The notes under the pieces are model-generated. The model worked only from the letters and a program-made list of their open reading frames with translations. It made no database searches and was not told the DNA's origin. From Macrotis lagotis (lineage: Eukaryota > Chordata > Mammalia > Peramelemorphia > Peramelidae), in contig NC_133661.1 of the NCBI RefSeq assembly GCF_037893015.1, positions 242,584,583 to 242,648,582 on the forward strand: a DNA stretch of 64,000 nt, read 5' to 3'. Position 1 is the stretch's first letter, and each line of letters begins with the position of its first letter. Of this stretch, positions 37,932-48,520 are shown piece by piece. The position numbers were made by a program, and so were the translations under genes.

Positions 37932-38860
37932 TTACACATAATACTCTTTGTCCTTGTTTTTCTGTTTCTTATGGCCACTCTTTGAGCTTTGCTGCTTCTC
38001 CTTGACGAGCATGCCGTTGCTCTGGGCAGAGTTGCTGATGTAGTTCCTCGTCTCGTCCACCTGATAGGACCCCTCGTCCCTGTTCCTGTACTTGTACATG
38101 GCGTACAGGAGGATCAAGATGCAGAGGGCGGCAGCAGCCACAATGCCGACGACCATCCCTGTTGTACTGCTCGACTCCCGGATCACCTCTGAGGCCCCCG
38201 GAACCCGTCTGATTCCTGGCTCTGTGGGGTTTGCTGTGGGCACATTACGGAACATGGGGGAAGTAATTAGTGGGCTCTTCAGCTTTGTGCTGTCTAGCTC
38301 ATAGGCAGTGGGCAACGGAAGCAAGACTATATCAGGCTGGGGTTTGAGCTCACGGTTATTCATTTTGCCAGCTGGCAATTTGGGCACCATCCCAGACGAG
38401 GAGGAAGCTGTGGAGCGGATCAGCTCAGGGGACAAAGATGTGGTAGTAGTAGTCCTACCAGTTTCGGAGACTTTGTTAGGTCTCAAGTTCTTGGATTCCC
38501 ACTTGGGCGCATGTGCTTTGTAGCCACCTTCGAAGACTGAAGTGGAAAGACTCTTATCTGTTACCAAGGAGAAGGTGGTGTAAAAATCTTCATCATCAGT
38601 AGGGGGCAGGTTAGAGTCAAAGGTTTCCCCTGAGCCATACCCAGATATCACCAAGCCATCATCATCACAACCATCGCTGCCTTGGTCCGACAAGCAAGGT
38701 AACCCCGCCTCAGAGGTCATGGACAGGGAATCTTTGGTGGTCTCAATAATGGTGAGGAGGGGGCGAAAGGTAGGGGGGAGTGTAATGAAAGGTGCACGAG
38801 TAGCAATAGGAGGGGGATTTAAAGGGTCTTCTACAAGTAGAGGGATAACTAATTCACCTC
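37932..38860 (-). CDS. NRXN3: Neurexin-3, last coding exon (3' end of the gene)
   Basis: Presynaptic single-pass adhesion receptor; this exon encodes the juxtamembrane stalk, membrane anchor and cytoplasmic tail. An acceptor (ctttccatctcag) precedes base 38860. The first two bases finish a codon begun in the previous exon, then 308 codons run open to TAA at 37932-37934. In order: [12 protein letters not shown] start; acidic stretch with [12 protein letters not shown]; Ser/Thr-rich stalk; transmembrane helix at about exon residues 234-254 ([19 protein letters not shown]); 54-residue cytoplasmic tail starting [11 protein letters not shown]-terminal EYYV, the PDZ ligand that binds CASK/Mint-type proteins in neurexins. 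The tail matches NRXN3 ([22 protein letters not shown]) rather than NRXN1. No frameshift or stop, so it is intact. The preceding coding exons are not in the window. Confidence 0.97.
38233..38240 (-). promoter_or_regulatory. NRXN3: Internal alternative 3' splice site in last exon (enters at ANPTEPG)
   Basis: Minus strand ttccgtaatgtgcccacag, then CA AAC CCC, exon start 38233. A donor G makes GCA (Ala), joining straight to NPTEPGIRR just before the transmembrane helix. This is the classic short NRXN3 stalk isoform. Frame and phase are identical to the main acceptor. Confidence 0.65.
38557..38562 (-). promoter_or_regulatory. NRXN3: Internal alternative 3' splice site in last exon (enters at DKSLST)
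   Basis: Minus strand ttctccttggtaacag, then AT AAG AGT. The AG is at 38559-38558 and the exon remnant would start at 38557. A donor G gives GAT (Asp), so the frame is kept and about 100 residues of the stalk region are removed. NRXN3 isoforms that begin this exon at DKSLST are known to me from the family. Confidence 0.6.
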
Positions 38861-39329
38861 CTGAGATGGAAAGAAAAACAAAAACAAAGGATTAGTACAT
38901 TACCAAATATGATCCTCTTACTAGATTCTAGGAGCGAATTTAGCCTAAATGGGTGGCAGGCATCTATCTATGTTTTATAAAAGTGACATAGACCCTTTTC
39001 TTGGAATCTATAGCCTCCAAAAGCCTCGTACAACCTTAGCCTGAAATCCCTGAAGCTTTTAATCTGAAGGGGAAGATCGCCTTTGAAGATACTCTCAAAC
39101 AACTACTTAGAATTCATATGTACGTTTCTAGTTGCAGATGAGATGGTAACATAATTCAATTATAGTTTTATGAACACGTGCTGCAGGTCCACAGAATCCC
39201 AGATTTTAAAGATGTGATTTTTCTAAAAAAAATGCCTCAGAAAGCTATATCATCTATTAAAACATTTTTAAAGCTTTTTGTTTCCTTTCTTGCTTCATTC
39301 ATTTTCCTTACTTTTGCAAGGATGGCAAT

Positions 39330-39700
39330 ACCAAATTATAGCTGGAAAATGCTTTACAATTTACAAAATGTGCTCATATATAAAGTATCTTTTGAATAAT
39401 ATGCTAAATCCTAAGCAGAGCAGCCTTTATTGCCCCCTTTCACAGATGGAGAAGGTAAGACTCAATATAGCTAAGCAGTTTAGGGACAAAGATTAGAAAT
39501 GAGATGGATCTCTGGTATTATCTTATTCAACTTATTTGATGAACATTCCCAAGGTCACACAGTTTGTAAGTGACAGAACTGGGTTGCACTCTTAGGTCCT
39601 TTGGAATGACTCGTTACCAAGGAGAAGGTGGTGTAAAAATCAGGTCCAGAATTCTCAGCTCTTTTCACTGAACCACATTTCCTCCAATATAAAATCATGT
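39330..39700 (-). repeat. Decayed SINE carrying the exon-derived 29-mer
   Basis: agctggaaaatgctttacaa, cctttcacagatggagaagg, caaggtcacacagtttgtaag and ttcactgaaccacatttcc are in antisense SINE order. The 29-mer interrupts the last section. Confidence 0.6.
39613..39641 (+). repeat. 29-base exact copy of NRXN3 coding-exon sequence in the intron
   Basis: Bases 39613-39641 are identical to 38560-38588 in the last NRXN3 exon, in the same orientation and 1,053 bases away. The piece sits inside a decayed SINE (about 39330-39700), between gaatgactc and aggtccagaatt, so it interrupts the SINE. Confidence 0.9.
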
Positions 39701-39704
39701 TGTT

Positions 39705-39995
39705 ATTTGTCCTTCATTTTTGAAGAAGACCATGGCATCAGAGGTGATGTCATAACAAGCTAGTGAATTGGATATGAATGAGGGAATATTGTGCTGAGAC
39801 ACCAGCTTCACTTTCTCCTCTGGAGTCATCTGGGTCCAGTGGTCAGATATGAATCAGGAAAAACTAGAGATGTCCTTGAATGCAAGGCAACTGGGGTAAA
39901 GTGACTTGCCCAGGATCAAACTAGTGTCAAGTGTCTGAAGTGAGATTGAGACTCAGGACCCCCGGATGCTCTAACACTGTACCACTTAGAGTGTG
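39705..39995 (-). mobile_element. Marsupial composite SINE
   Basis: atttgtccttcatttttgaa, gaagaccatggcatcagagg, ttggatatgaatgaggg, catctgggtccagtggtcag, gtgacttgcccaggatc and a reversed head. A common marsupial tRNA-core SINE subtype. Confidence 0.75.
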
Positions 39996-40669
39996 GTAGA
40001 ACCGACACTAGCCAGGGAATGACCTGAGCCCTTTGTTCAAGATATTATTTACTTTTCACTGTGGTCTGAGGCCATGTTCCTAATATAACAACAATGTCTG
40101 GTTATTGGAACCCAGCATAGAATGGATGTTTAATTTATGTATTTTCTTTTCTCAGTTCTTTACTTTCTAATTTACTTTTCTTAGTTGCATGCGTTGTCTT
40201 GCATATCTCTGGAATATACTGGGAGATAGTTGAAGGTCCTGACTTGTGGCATGTGAATTTCTTCCTTGAAATTCTAGAAATCAACTGTCAAATAGCAACA
40301 CTTTCTGATTTTGCTAGATAACTACATATTCTTCTTTACTTACATGCTAGGGAAGTGATTTATTTCATTTTTCATGAAAAATTTTCCACTGAATCTTTTA
40401 AAAATACCTGGTACATTTTATTTGGGGTCTATTGGAAATTGAGGATTTTAGAATTTGAAAGGAGAGAATTTTTAAATAACTGGGTTTTACACACAATAGG
40501 GACATAATAAATATGTATTGGTTGTTATTTTGCTTCTAACTTGGAGTTAAAGACACCATTTCTTACCTTTTTCAGAATGAATCAAAATTTCCTCTTCCCA
40601 AATGTACCTTTCCACACTACTTTCAAGCCAACAACAGTTATGCATATCTTAAAATCCTTTTACAACTTT

Positions 40670-40790
40670 GTAACTCATTCTAGTAGAATTCAAACTTCTT
40701 GGTCAGGAAGTATTTTTTTCCTTTTTTGTATTCCCATGACCTACTATGTATGATTCATTGTACATATTAGGTGCTTAATAATTAAATTCA
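40670..40790 (+). repeat. LINE2 3' end
   Basis: cttcttggtcaggaagtatt, tttgtattcccatgaccta and attaggtgcttaataatta. Confidence 0.5.
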
Positions 40791-41364
40791 GGAAATTGTT
40801 CCAAAAATTTAGTTCTAACACATAGTTAATTTGAATGGACTCTTTCTGGTGGTATGCATGTACCAGTCTCAGGTCTTAGCTATATCCTAGGGATAAAATC
40901 AAGGGATGAAATAATATTTGTGTTTCAGAAGAGAAAATTTGACTGTCATGGTATGAAGGCTAGATTTAAATGGCATTTCAATAAATCTATATCAATAATA
41001 CTTGAAAACTCATCATGGTCTTAGCTGAGGCAAACTCCACAAATATGTCTTTGTAGTGAAGATTTCAACTCAGGCCAGCAGCTCTGAGGATCACTCAGAA
41101 TGGCACAGCTTAGTCTTAGAGATATCCTTTTCTACAAATTAGAAATATAAGGAATGTCTAGGACTGGAAACTAACTTTTTTGACTCCCTCCCAACTTCCA
41201 AGATCTCCTTAATCCAACAGAACTGAATTAGAATTAAACATGTTTTAGGCTTTTCAAGGAAGGGCATCCTAATATCCATTGCCAATACCCTCACCAAGAT
41301 GTAGGTTTTGTACTTAGCTTCAAGTTAATTGATGGATATTAGCTTATATCAACAGGTTTAAGGC

Positions 41365-41770
41365 AGCATGATTTAATATAATGTATGCTAGATTTGGAAT
41401 CAGGAGATACCTGGATAAGACTTCACCCTCTAAGAATCAAAAATTATGTGATCATAGGAAGCCATTTAAACTTTTTGAACTTTTTTTCCTTCGTCTATTG
41501 AGTTTTTAGTGCATATATGTTTTTCTTCTCATCTACTTTATTTACCTTTATGTATCCTCTTGCACAAATATATAGAGAAATATTTGAAGGCTTTGATTTG
41601 TGCCATTTGAATTTCTTAATGGGAATAATCACATAAATAGGGACATTTGTGCTTATAGTACCTACCTACTTCACAAAACTGCTGCAAAAGTTAAATGAGA
41701 CACTGCATTAATATTTTTAAATAATACTAAGACTTCTGGAAAACTCTATGCATATTAGCTATTATCATTG
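41365..41770 (+). repeat. MIR interrupted by about 180 bases of unrelated sequence
   Basis: The MIR head is at 41365-41475 and its tail at 41655-41770 (cctacttcacaaaactgctg, gcatattagctattatcatt). The intervening stretch resembles 40130-40280 loosely; its class is unknown. Confidence 0.45.
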
Positions 41771-44700
41771 GGATCTATTTTCTGGACCTGTTGCAGGGCT
41801 GTGCTCTATAACTTACTAGAATGTTTGAGTACTTTAGATGAAGTGCTTCTGTATAAAGGGAGATGGGGGAAGAGTTCATAGAGAAGGGGGAAGAGAGGAA
41901 AAAGAAGAGCACTGTTGCATTTCAATACTTTAAATTACAAATTTGAAAACAAAATGTTTACATGTATTTTAATGCCATTTAGATTAGGCAAAGCCCTTCA
42001 TTCCTTATCCCCAGGAGTATGACAAAATGGTATACTCCTATCTCTTGACCTATTTTAAAATCATACAATAACTATCCAAACTAATCTGGAAGCACCTTGA
42101 GAATCACAAGACAACATTTTGACCCAAACCATGAACTCTGGATTCTCTATCAGCAAACAGACTTTGGAAATTATTGAGCAAAATCATCTTTGAAGATCTG
42201 TCCAAACTTCAGGTAAGCTTTACTTGGGTAGTGGTTACTCTTTACATTGAGGGCATATATAATTCATGTGCTTTGTGAGTTATTTAATGCATAATTTACA
42301 CACTTTTGCTACTTGTACAAATGAGAATATAGAGTTTGTATTCCTAAAGGTAAGCTAACCCTTTACTCTCAAAAGTAAACTATACATGAACTTTTCTCTT
42401 CTTCCATCTCGTTAAAAGGTGAAAATGCTAGATTGGGAGGTTAGGTGGGTTAAGAGAGAACTGCTTTTGGAAGAAGGAATACAGGAGAGGAAATAGAGAA
42501 TAAGAGTAATCTATCATAGATTTCTCATAAATCATTTAAATTTTTTACCTAACAAATCTCTATGTTGATTCTCCATCATATTGACATAATCAAGGATTAC
42601 AGTATTTAACGTTTTCTGGTCCTTATTCAGAGTCATTAGTTTTTCTTCTGTAATTAAAATAAATTTCTATGGAAAACTCATGGGTCTTAGTGTATTTAAA
42701 AAACTAAAGGGCACAAAAAGAATTTGCTGAAAAATTGGGAGATTCAGTAAGAAAATAAATAATTTTAATGAACAGGTCAAATTAATGTTGAGTAGTAAAT
42801 AAAAATTCAAGAGATGTGTGTATGTATGTACTTTCAATGTGTTGATGTTCCAATAAGTGAGATAAAGGTTAAAGTATCCATAATTTAATAATATTCATCT
42901 ATGATTTTAGTCTATAATGATACTCAACTGAAATTGTAAGTTTGTGGTTATTTTATTTTCTATTAGCTCATACAATGCTGCTAAAGTATCTTTTAAATGT
43001 ATATCTATAATCCTGACAAAAACTCCCCTCCAACCTTTAACCTACATATACACTTCCATGGCCATTGACTGCTTCCTCAGAAAGAGTCACAAGTTTTCAG
43101 ATTCAAAAAATTCAAGAGAGAAAGTCATTTTAAAACAGTGCTAAATTGAAGATTTGTTTTGTCCCCTAGATGTAGTGATCTAAATCATTATCTCACTAAA
43201 TTTAATATGGCATTTTAGTGTTTAAACAATAGATTCCATGAAGATTGTCTTCCAATTTTGGTTTTAATTTTGTTCATTCTTAGTAAACCTAATAAAGATG
43301 AAAATTATACCTCTGAGTGCAAGGCTTAAGACTTAACTATTGGTTTTTAATTTAGGAAATAAATTAATTAGTATAACATAAGCTCCTTGATTATAAGAAC
43401 TTTCTTTTCTTTATATCTTCAAAGCTTCATTAATACTCAATGCTTTTAAAAAGCCATTGAATTAAGTCAAATAAAGAGCTTCATAGTTTTCTTAAATTGG
43501 GATTTTAAGGCTGGGGGGGGGAGATTTAAAGGGAATTAAGTTGGAATGTAAATTGAGGAAGAAGTTTTACATCTAGCATGTTTAAAGATTTAACATGCCC
43601 TGCCATATTTGGCTTTAAGTGGTACATGAATATAAATACAATATGCTTAATAACACTTAATTACCATTTGACAAGGATGAATGTTCAAAGTAGCTTAAAT
43701 TATTGGATTATCAGTCTTCTTTCCTGTTGCCCAACACCCGATAGTTTCCTAGTTCCTCGTTGAAGGTAGACAACAAGGGTATCTCTAATATAAGATATCC
43801 CCACCCCCTTCTTATCCATTGTCTTTCCTTTCCAATTAAAGTTGAGAGCAGGTGATAATAGAAATTTTTTTTTCAAATTTGCATACAGTGATAATGCTCT
43901 AGATAAATTTGTAAAAGATAAAAGTAAGTCATTTTAAAAAGTAAATGATTGCAGGCACCATGATAAAAATCTATAATCTATCAAAACACTGATCTCCTAT
44001 AGCATCTTAGGATTTCTCTTAAACCTCAAACAAGAACTATATGTATTTCTTAAAGTTATCATTTTAAATCTGGCATGTATGCATTTTTTGGGTCAGATTT
44101 GTGTTGTCCTTTATACTTGAGAGATCACGGGGATATAAAAGGTCTATTTGAGCCTTGACAAGTTGCCTGGATTTTTGCTTTATGAGTGAGTATATTTATA
44201 GATATATAATTCATGCCTCTAGGGTTGATATCCAGGAAAGGACTCTGCTATTGGAAAAGATAGTGTGTTAAAATTTAATAGAACTTTTCAGAATTGTAAG
44301 AATTTTGTTAGTGAACAGGAATGTAGAGGGCCATCCACCAAAAAAAAAATCTTAGGTTTATGCTTTTCTTGATGCCTTGAGTTTTTGTCTAAAAGGAGTT
44401 ATTGAATGGATAATCACAAACTCAAACAGTTGGAAAGGAAAAAACAACAACCAATACATGTTTATTTTGTGCCATTCCATTGACCCACAAAAGAAACGAA
44501 AAATTCTTGAAAAATGGTCACTTTGAAAATTTTGATGGTGATACATTTTTTGTGTTCTCTTGTGTCCCATCTTTGTGGCTCTCTCTAAAATACTAAGTCT
44601 ATTTCATTGCACTTCATGCATGCACATTTAATGATTTAAACTGATCTTTCATTCACATGTTCCCAATTAAAATAAATCTCTTCTGATTAGAAATTGCCTT

Positions 44701-44797
44701 GCCAAGAAGGGAAATGTCCCTTCCTTCACTGAGTTGGGAATTCAAAAATAATTCAAAAATATTTTAAGAAAGCCAATAAATGTGGTAAAAAGGATTA

Positions 44798-44975
44798 GTG
44801 GATTGGGTTTAGGACTTATAATCAGGAAGACCTATGTTTGACTTGTATCTCTGGCAATCAATAGCTGAGTGACACTGGGCAAATAATTTAATCTCTCTAG
44901 ATTCTGTTTTTATTTGTTACACAAAGGCATTGGATTCAGAGATTTGTACATTCCTTTCTGATTCAATATGATTTT
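44798..44975 (+). repeat. MIR SINE relic
   Basis: aggacttataatcaggaag, tagctgagtgacactgggc and aaataatttaatctctct are in MIR order. Confidence 0.6.
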
Positions 44976-46194
44976 ATAACCTCAACTTAAAGTTCATCCT
45001 TGGTGGGCTAGAGGGATATCCACATCACAAATAATTATTGCAAACCTCTAATGATCCATTTTCTTCCCAGTTCAAGTTTATTAAAAATGGGGAATAAATG
45101 AGAAGAGAGGAGATACAAAATAAAAGGGAGAAGGGTGAGATCAGATCCTAAAAATAGAAAAGGTAAAATATTAGTGTCCCAAAGAACTGATAATTTTATC
45201 TCATTGTACCTAAAATGACTGGTCAGAAAAATAGGCTAGGTGAGTTGAGGCAGTTGAGGCAGTAAAGGCAGTAAGAGTTAGCTGTTGCATTTGTTTTCCA
45301 TTCCTCATCAGCAAAGGCTGACTATTAAAAGCTACAGGCTAATTCTTAGAATGGAGACTAGGACAAATGGTTTATTTGAATGACAGTTATGCTACACAGT
45401 ACAATATTTTAGGAAATAGCATATTATGTAATATTTAATGAAATTATCCTTTTTTGAGATTCAAAAATACTAAAATTTTCATTGTCTCTATGCTATACCA
45501 CATCAATTTTATTAATAAGAGGCAGTGACAAAAATAATAAATTTCTTCTGTTGTAACTTTTCTAAAAGATACAGAATTACAATAAAAGTATTGATGAGGC
45601 ATAGTCAAGTAGCTTAAAGTAGATAACTAAGGTTTTGCAGCAAAGTGAACAGATTTTTCTCTTATGGAAATGTTGAAGTAATCTTCCTTAAGCATAAAGA
45701 AAGCCATAGTTGGAATTCAAAACACTTAAAAGAGGTCTCAAAAGGTAAAATGTTATCATTTAAGAAGCTTTTCCTCTAAAATCCATAATACTTTTCTTTC
45801 TGGCAAACTAAGAATCAGAAAGGAAAAAGAACAGCTTCATATTACCCATTTCATGGGTTAAAGCTCTTATTATGCCAGAATCCAGCATTCCATTTTACTG
45901 TAATGTTTGGTAAGATAGAATGAAATAAAGATATAATTAGCCAACAATAATAACTTTTTTTAATCAATGAAAGGTATCTATACTATCTATATTTCTTTGG
46001 CTTTCTCTTAGCTCAATAAGCAGTAAGGCAAGACAGTATTTTTAGTGAATCTAAAGTTATTTAAACTCATCACCAAAAAGGAGGACTTGAAATATTGTTT
46101 TCTTTATTTGAAATCTTTGACATATCTGGATAAGAATGCTAATATTCCTTATGGAGTGCAGTTATTTTTTCTGGGATTTCCAAGTTCAAATCTT

Positions 46195-46354
46195 TTTGTT
46201 TTAGGTTATTTTTTTTTTGCAAGGCAGTGGGGTTAAGTGGCTTGCCCAAGGCTACACAGCTAGGTAATTAGAAAGTGTCTGAGGCTGGATTTGAACTCAG
46301 GTACTCCTGACTCCAGGGTCGGTGCTCTATCTACTGCACCACCCAGCCACCCTC
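46195..46354 (-). mobile_element. WSINE1-like SINE with 15-bp target-site duplication
   Basis: Antisense: tail ttttttttgcaaggcagtgg, core gttaagtggcttgcccaagg, reversed B box ggatttgaactc and head tctactgcaccacccagcc. Flanked by exact CCAAGTTCAAATCTT at 46180-46194 and 46355-46369. Confidence 0.95.
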
Positions 46355-46798
46355 CCAAGTTCAAATCTTGATAAAATTAATCAAGGATTCTCTTAATCCA
46401 TTAGATCCATGTGAGATTCCATTCTTTGAAGTCATCCATGTCACAGATTGATTTTGCAGACAGGTGGGTAAAGTGGTAAGAGTAGTAATATAAACATGGG
46501 AACCTGAATTCAACTATAGTCACTTGAGAGTATCTTTATGACCACTGCTTAGGAAAGGCAGTACAGGAATGATTTCCCTGAAAGGGCATATGTTAGATAA
46601 GACAGGGAAATGGTATCATTGACTGATTATTGGAAGCAGTTTTATCATTTTTTCCCCCCAGGTAGCCAAATCCCTCTAGGAAGTCTAACAGTATTTCTGA
46701 GGCTCAGAAATTAGTAGGAGAATGAAATCAACTGGGAGAAAGAATCTTCAATGGAGAGGAAAGAAACCCACCCACTCTGACGAAGAGCAAAATTTGCA

Positions 46799-46808
46799 TT
46801 TATTTACA
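46799..46808 (-). promoter_or_regulatory. NRXN3: Poly(A) signal of alternative NRXN3 exon, overlapping a Pumilio-type site
   Basis: The minus strand reads TGTAAATAAA. The last six bases are the AATAAA signal and the first eight, TGTAAATA, match the Pumilio consensus UGUANAUA. A GT-rich element lies 25-40 bases downstream. Confidence 0.65.
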
Positions 46809-47677
46809 TAAGCAATTCAGCACAAAAACATAACAGCAAACATTAAAATAGACTCAAATTAGGCAAATAATATAAAAAAAAGTAATTGTTAGAGTGAACA
46901 AAACTTGGGAGAAAGGGAAGCAAATAATACTAATAATAAGGTCATTCACTTTACCAGGTAGAAAAGGGATGAAAGTAAAGTTAAAATAAATTTTGCTTTG
47001 GGGGAAAAACAAATTTTAAAAATTCATTTCAAAGTATACAAAAATAATTGCAAAAAAAATCAGAAAAATAGCATACCACATTAATTCATAGTCAACTTAC
47101 ATCAACAAATTGCCCGCATGTTTTTTGGCATGAAAGAAAAATTTACAAAAGAAAGTTGTGTAAGAATGTTCTTGGACAAGTAGAATTGCCACATTCTTGT
47201 AACTTGCTTTTTTGTTGTCATTCTTAAAAACTTTTTAGCAAAATGTTTAGTTTTTGAAATATAATAATTATTTACGACAGAGGATGATACAGGGAGGCAA
47301 CAACACATACATCCACACCACATAACATGAAAAGAAAAAAAAATCTGCACTTGAAATAAATTTTTACTTTGGGGTTTTGTTTTTTGTGTATGTCAATTTT
47401 GTGTTTAATATATTTCAGATTGCAATGATTTTTTTAAAAATCCTGTACATTTAAATTTATAATTTCCATTTATTTTGAAGAAAAAAATCGTTAAAGCTTT
47501 TGAATGAATTTTTGCATTTTTAATTGTTTATATATTTTTTAAACATTTTCTTTTTGTAACATAAGTTTTAGATTTTTATTCATTTAAGTAATGGATGACA
47601 GCACATAAATTTTAACAATGCTAAAGAAAGGAGGAGGGGTTATGGGAAGAAAAGATGCCTAAAGGGGAGGGTCGTAT

Positions 47678-47787
47678 CTATGAGTGTACTACACAGGAGA
47701 TGAAGATGATAGGAGTAAATGTGTAAGTGAGTCGCCATGTCCATGTAAGGGCGGTACGAAGTGATCTAGCTGCATTAGAGCTTCTGG
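47678..47787 (-). CDS. NRXN3: NRXN3 alternative C-terminus, 35 codons with hydrophobic end
   Basis: Bases CC complete a split codon (Ala if the donor supplies G as for the last exon). Then 35 codons run to TAG at 47678-47680. The peptide begins RSSNAARSLRTALTWTWRL and ends TPIIFISCVVHS. I recall a nearly identical tail in mammalian NRXN3 isoforms that skip the usual membrane anchor. Small residues (SSNAA) are followed by a basic/aromatic spacer and a terminal hydrophobic run with nothing after it. That layout fits a GPI-attachment signal or a secreted form; which one is inference. No homologous ORF evidence beyond memory was available, but the combination of acceptor, phase, stop and poly(A) signal is strong. 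Confidence 0.85.
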
Positions 47788-48476
47788 CTGTAAGGAAGGG
47801 ATGGGCAATATACAAAAACAAATGAGCCTATACATGCCCATCACCAAAAAATAAAGAACAGAACTCTAACATTGACAGTCTCACAAACCCTAAGCTGCAA
47901 CTTCTTCAACATGCAAGTTACCCCCAAAAATCATTACAGTTTCATTAAAGATTCTCAAATGATAAAAACAGTTCAACTTTTTCCTATTAAAAATAGCAGC
48001 AAAAATACATAAAATAATAATATTAATTATTATGATCAAAAGGTTAAAAACAAAAACAAGAAAACTAGTCTTAGGCATTCATATAGAACAACTTCAACAG
48101 CAGCCACACTGACCACCTCCATCTTGAGATCTTGATGATGGAGAATTTTCAGTAATGACCAAATGAAGAAAAATAAAATTAAAAATCCTCAAGTCCTGAG
48201 TCCCTGGTTGCTTCAATTGAGAAGTTACCAGTTTAGTTTTATGAATAGATATATTTAATGATTTACCCCCCTCCCCAGAACTATCCCATTTTCAAAAGTA
48301 ATGAATGATCATTCTAATATGGATGTGAGGATACTGCAGCTGAAGTTGCTCCACATTTAAAGAGGGAATGGGGAAAAATTGCAGAAAACAATTCATAACT
48401 TTTTGTTGTTGTTCTCAGATTTTGGACAAAACCAAATCTAAAGATAGATATCTAACAATTGAAAAGAAATACATTG

Positions 48477-48520
48477 ATATATATATATATATAGATATAG
48501 ATAGATAGATAGATAGATAT
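48477..48520 (+). repeat. (AT)n(GATA)n microsatellite
   Basis: AT units, then about 7 GATA/TAGA units. Confidence 0.95.

Larger units (their letters stand above)
46786..47787 (-). other. NRXN3: NRXN3 alternative terminal exon (coding tail, stop, own 3' UTR)
   Basis: A 1-kb exon in the intron upstream of the last exon. It starts after a strong acceptor (cccttccttacag) at 47788 and ends 10-20 bases past an AATAAA at 46799-46804, with a GT/TG-rich stretch beyond it on the minus strand (tcagagtgggtgggttt). The 5' end codes for a short C-terminus (separate entry). The rest, 46786-47677, is 3' UTR that is AT-rich and free of SINEs and LINEs. Use of this exon replaces the transmembrane helix and cytoplasmic tail. 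The acceptor phase equals that of the last exon. An in-frame TAG just upstream of the acceptor (codon before gct-cat-ttg) argues against extension of the reading frame. Confidence 0.85.

Noticed and set aside
37989-38523. Plus-strand ORFs of 67-71 codons
   Set aside because: Antisense shadows of the NRXN3 coding exon.
47890-48078. 62-codon minus-strand ORF upstream of the alternative NRXN3 exon
   Set aside because: Ile/Phe-rich product of AT-rich DNA; no splice-site support and not in phase with a known NRXN3 segment.
48120-48200. Possible C/D-box snoRNA (tgatga and ctga motifs)
   Set aside because: No terminal stem or guide pairing could be shown, and the motifs are short enough to occur by chance.
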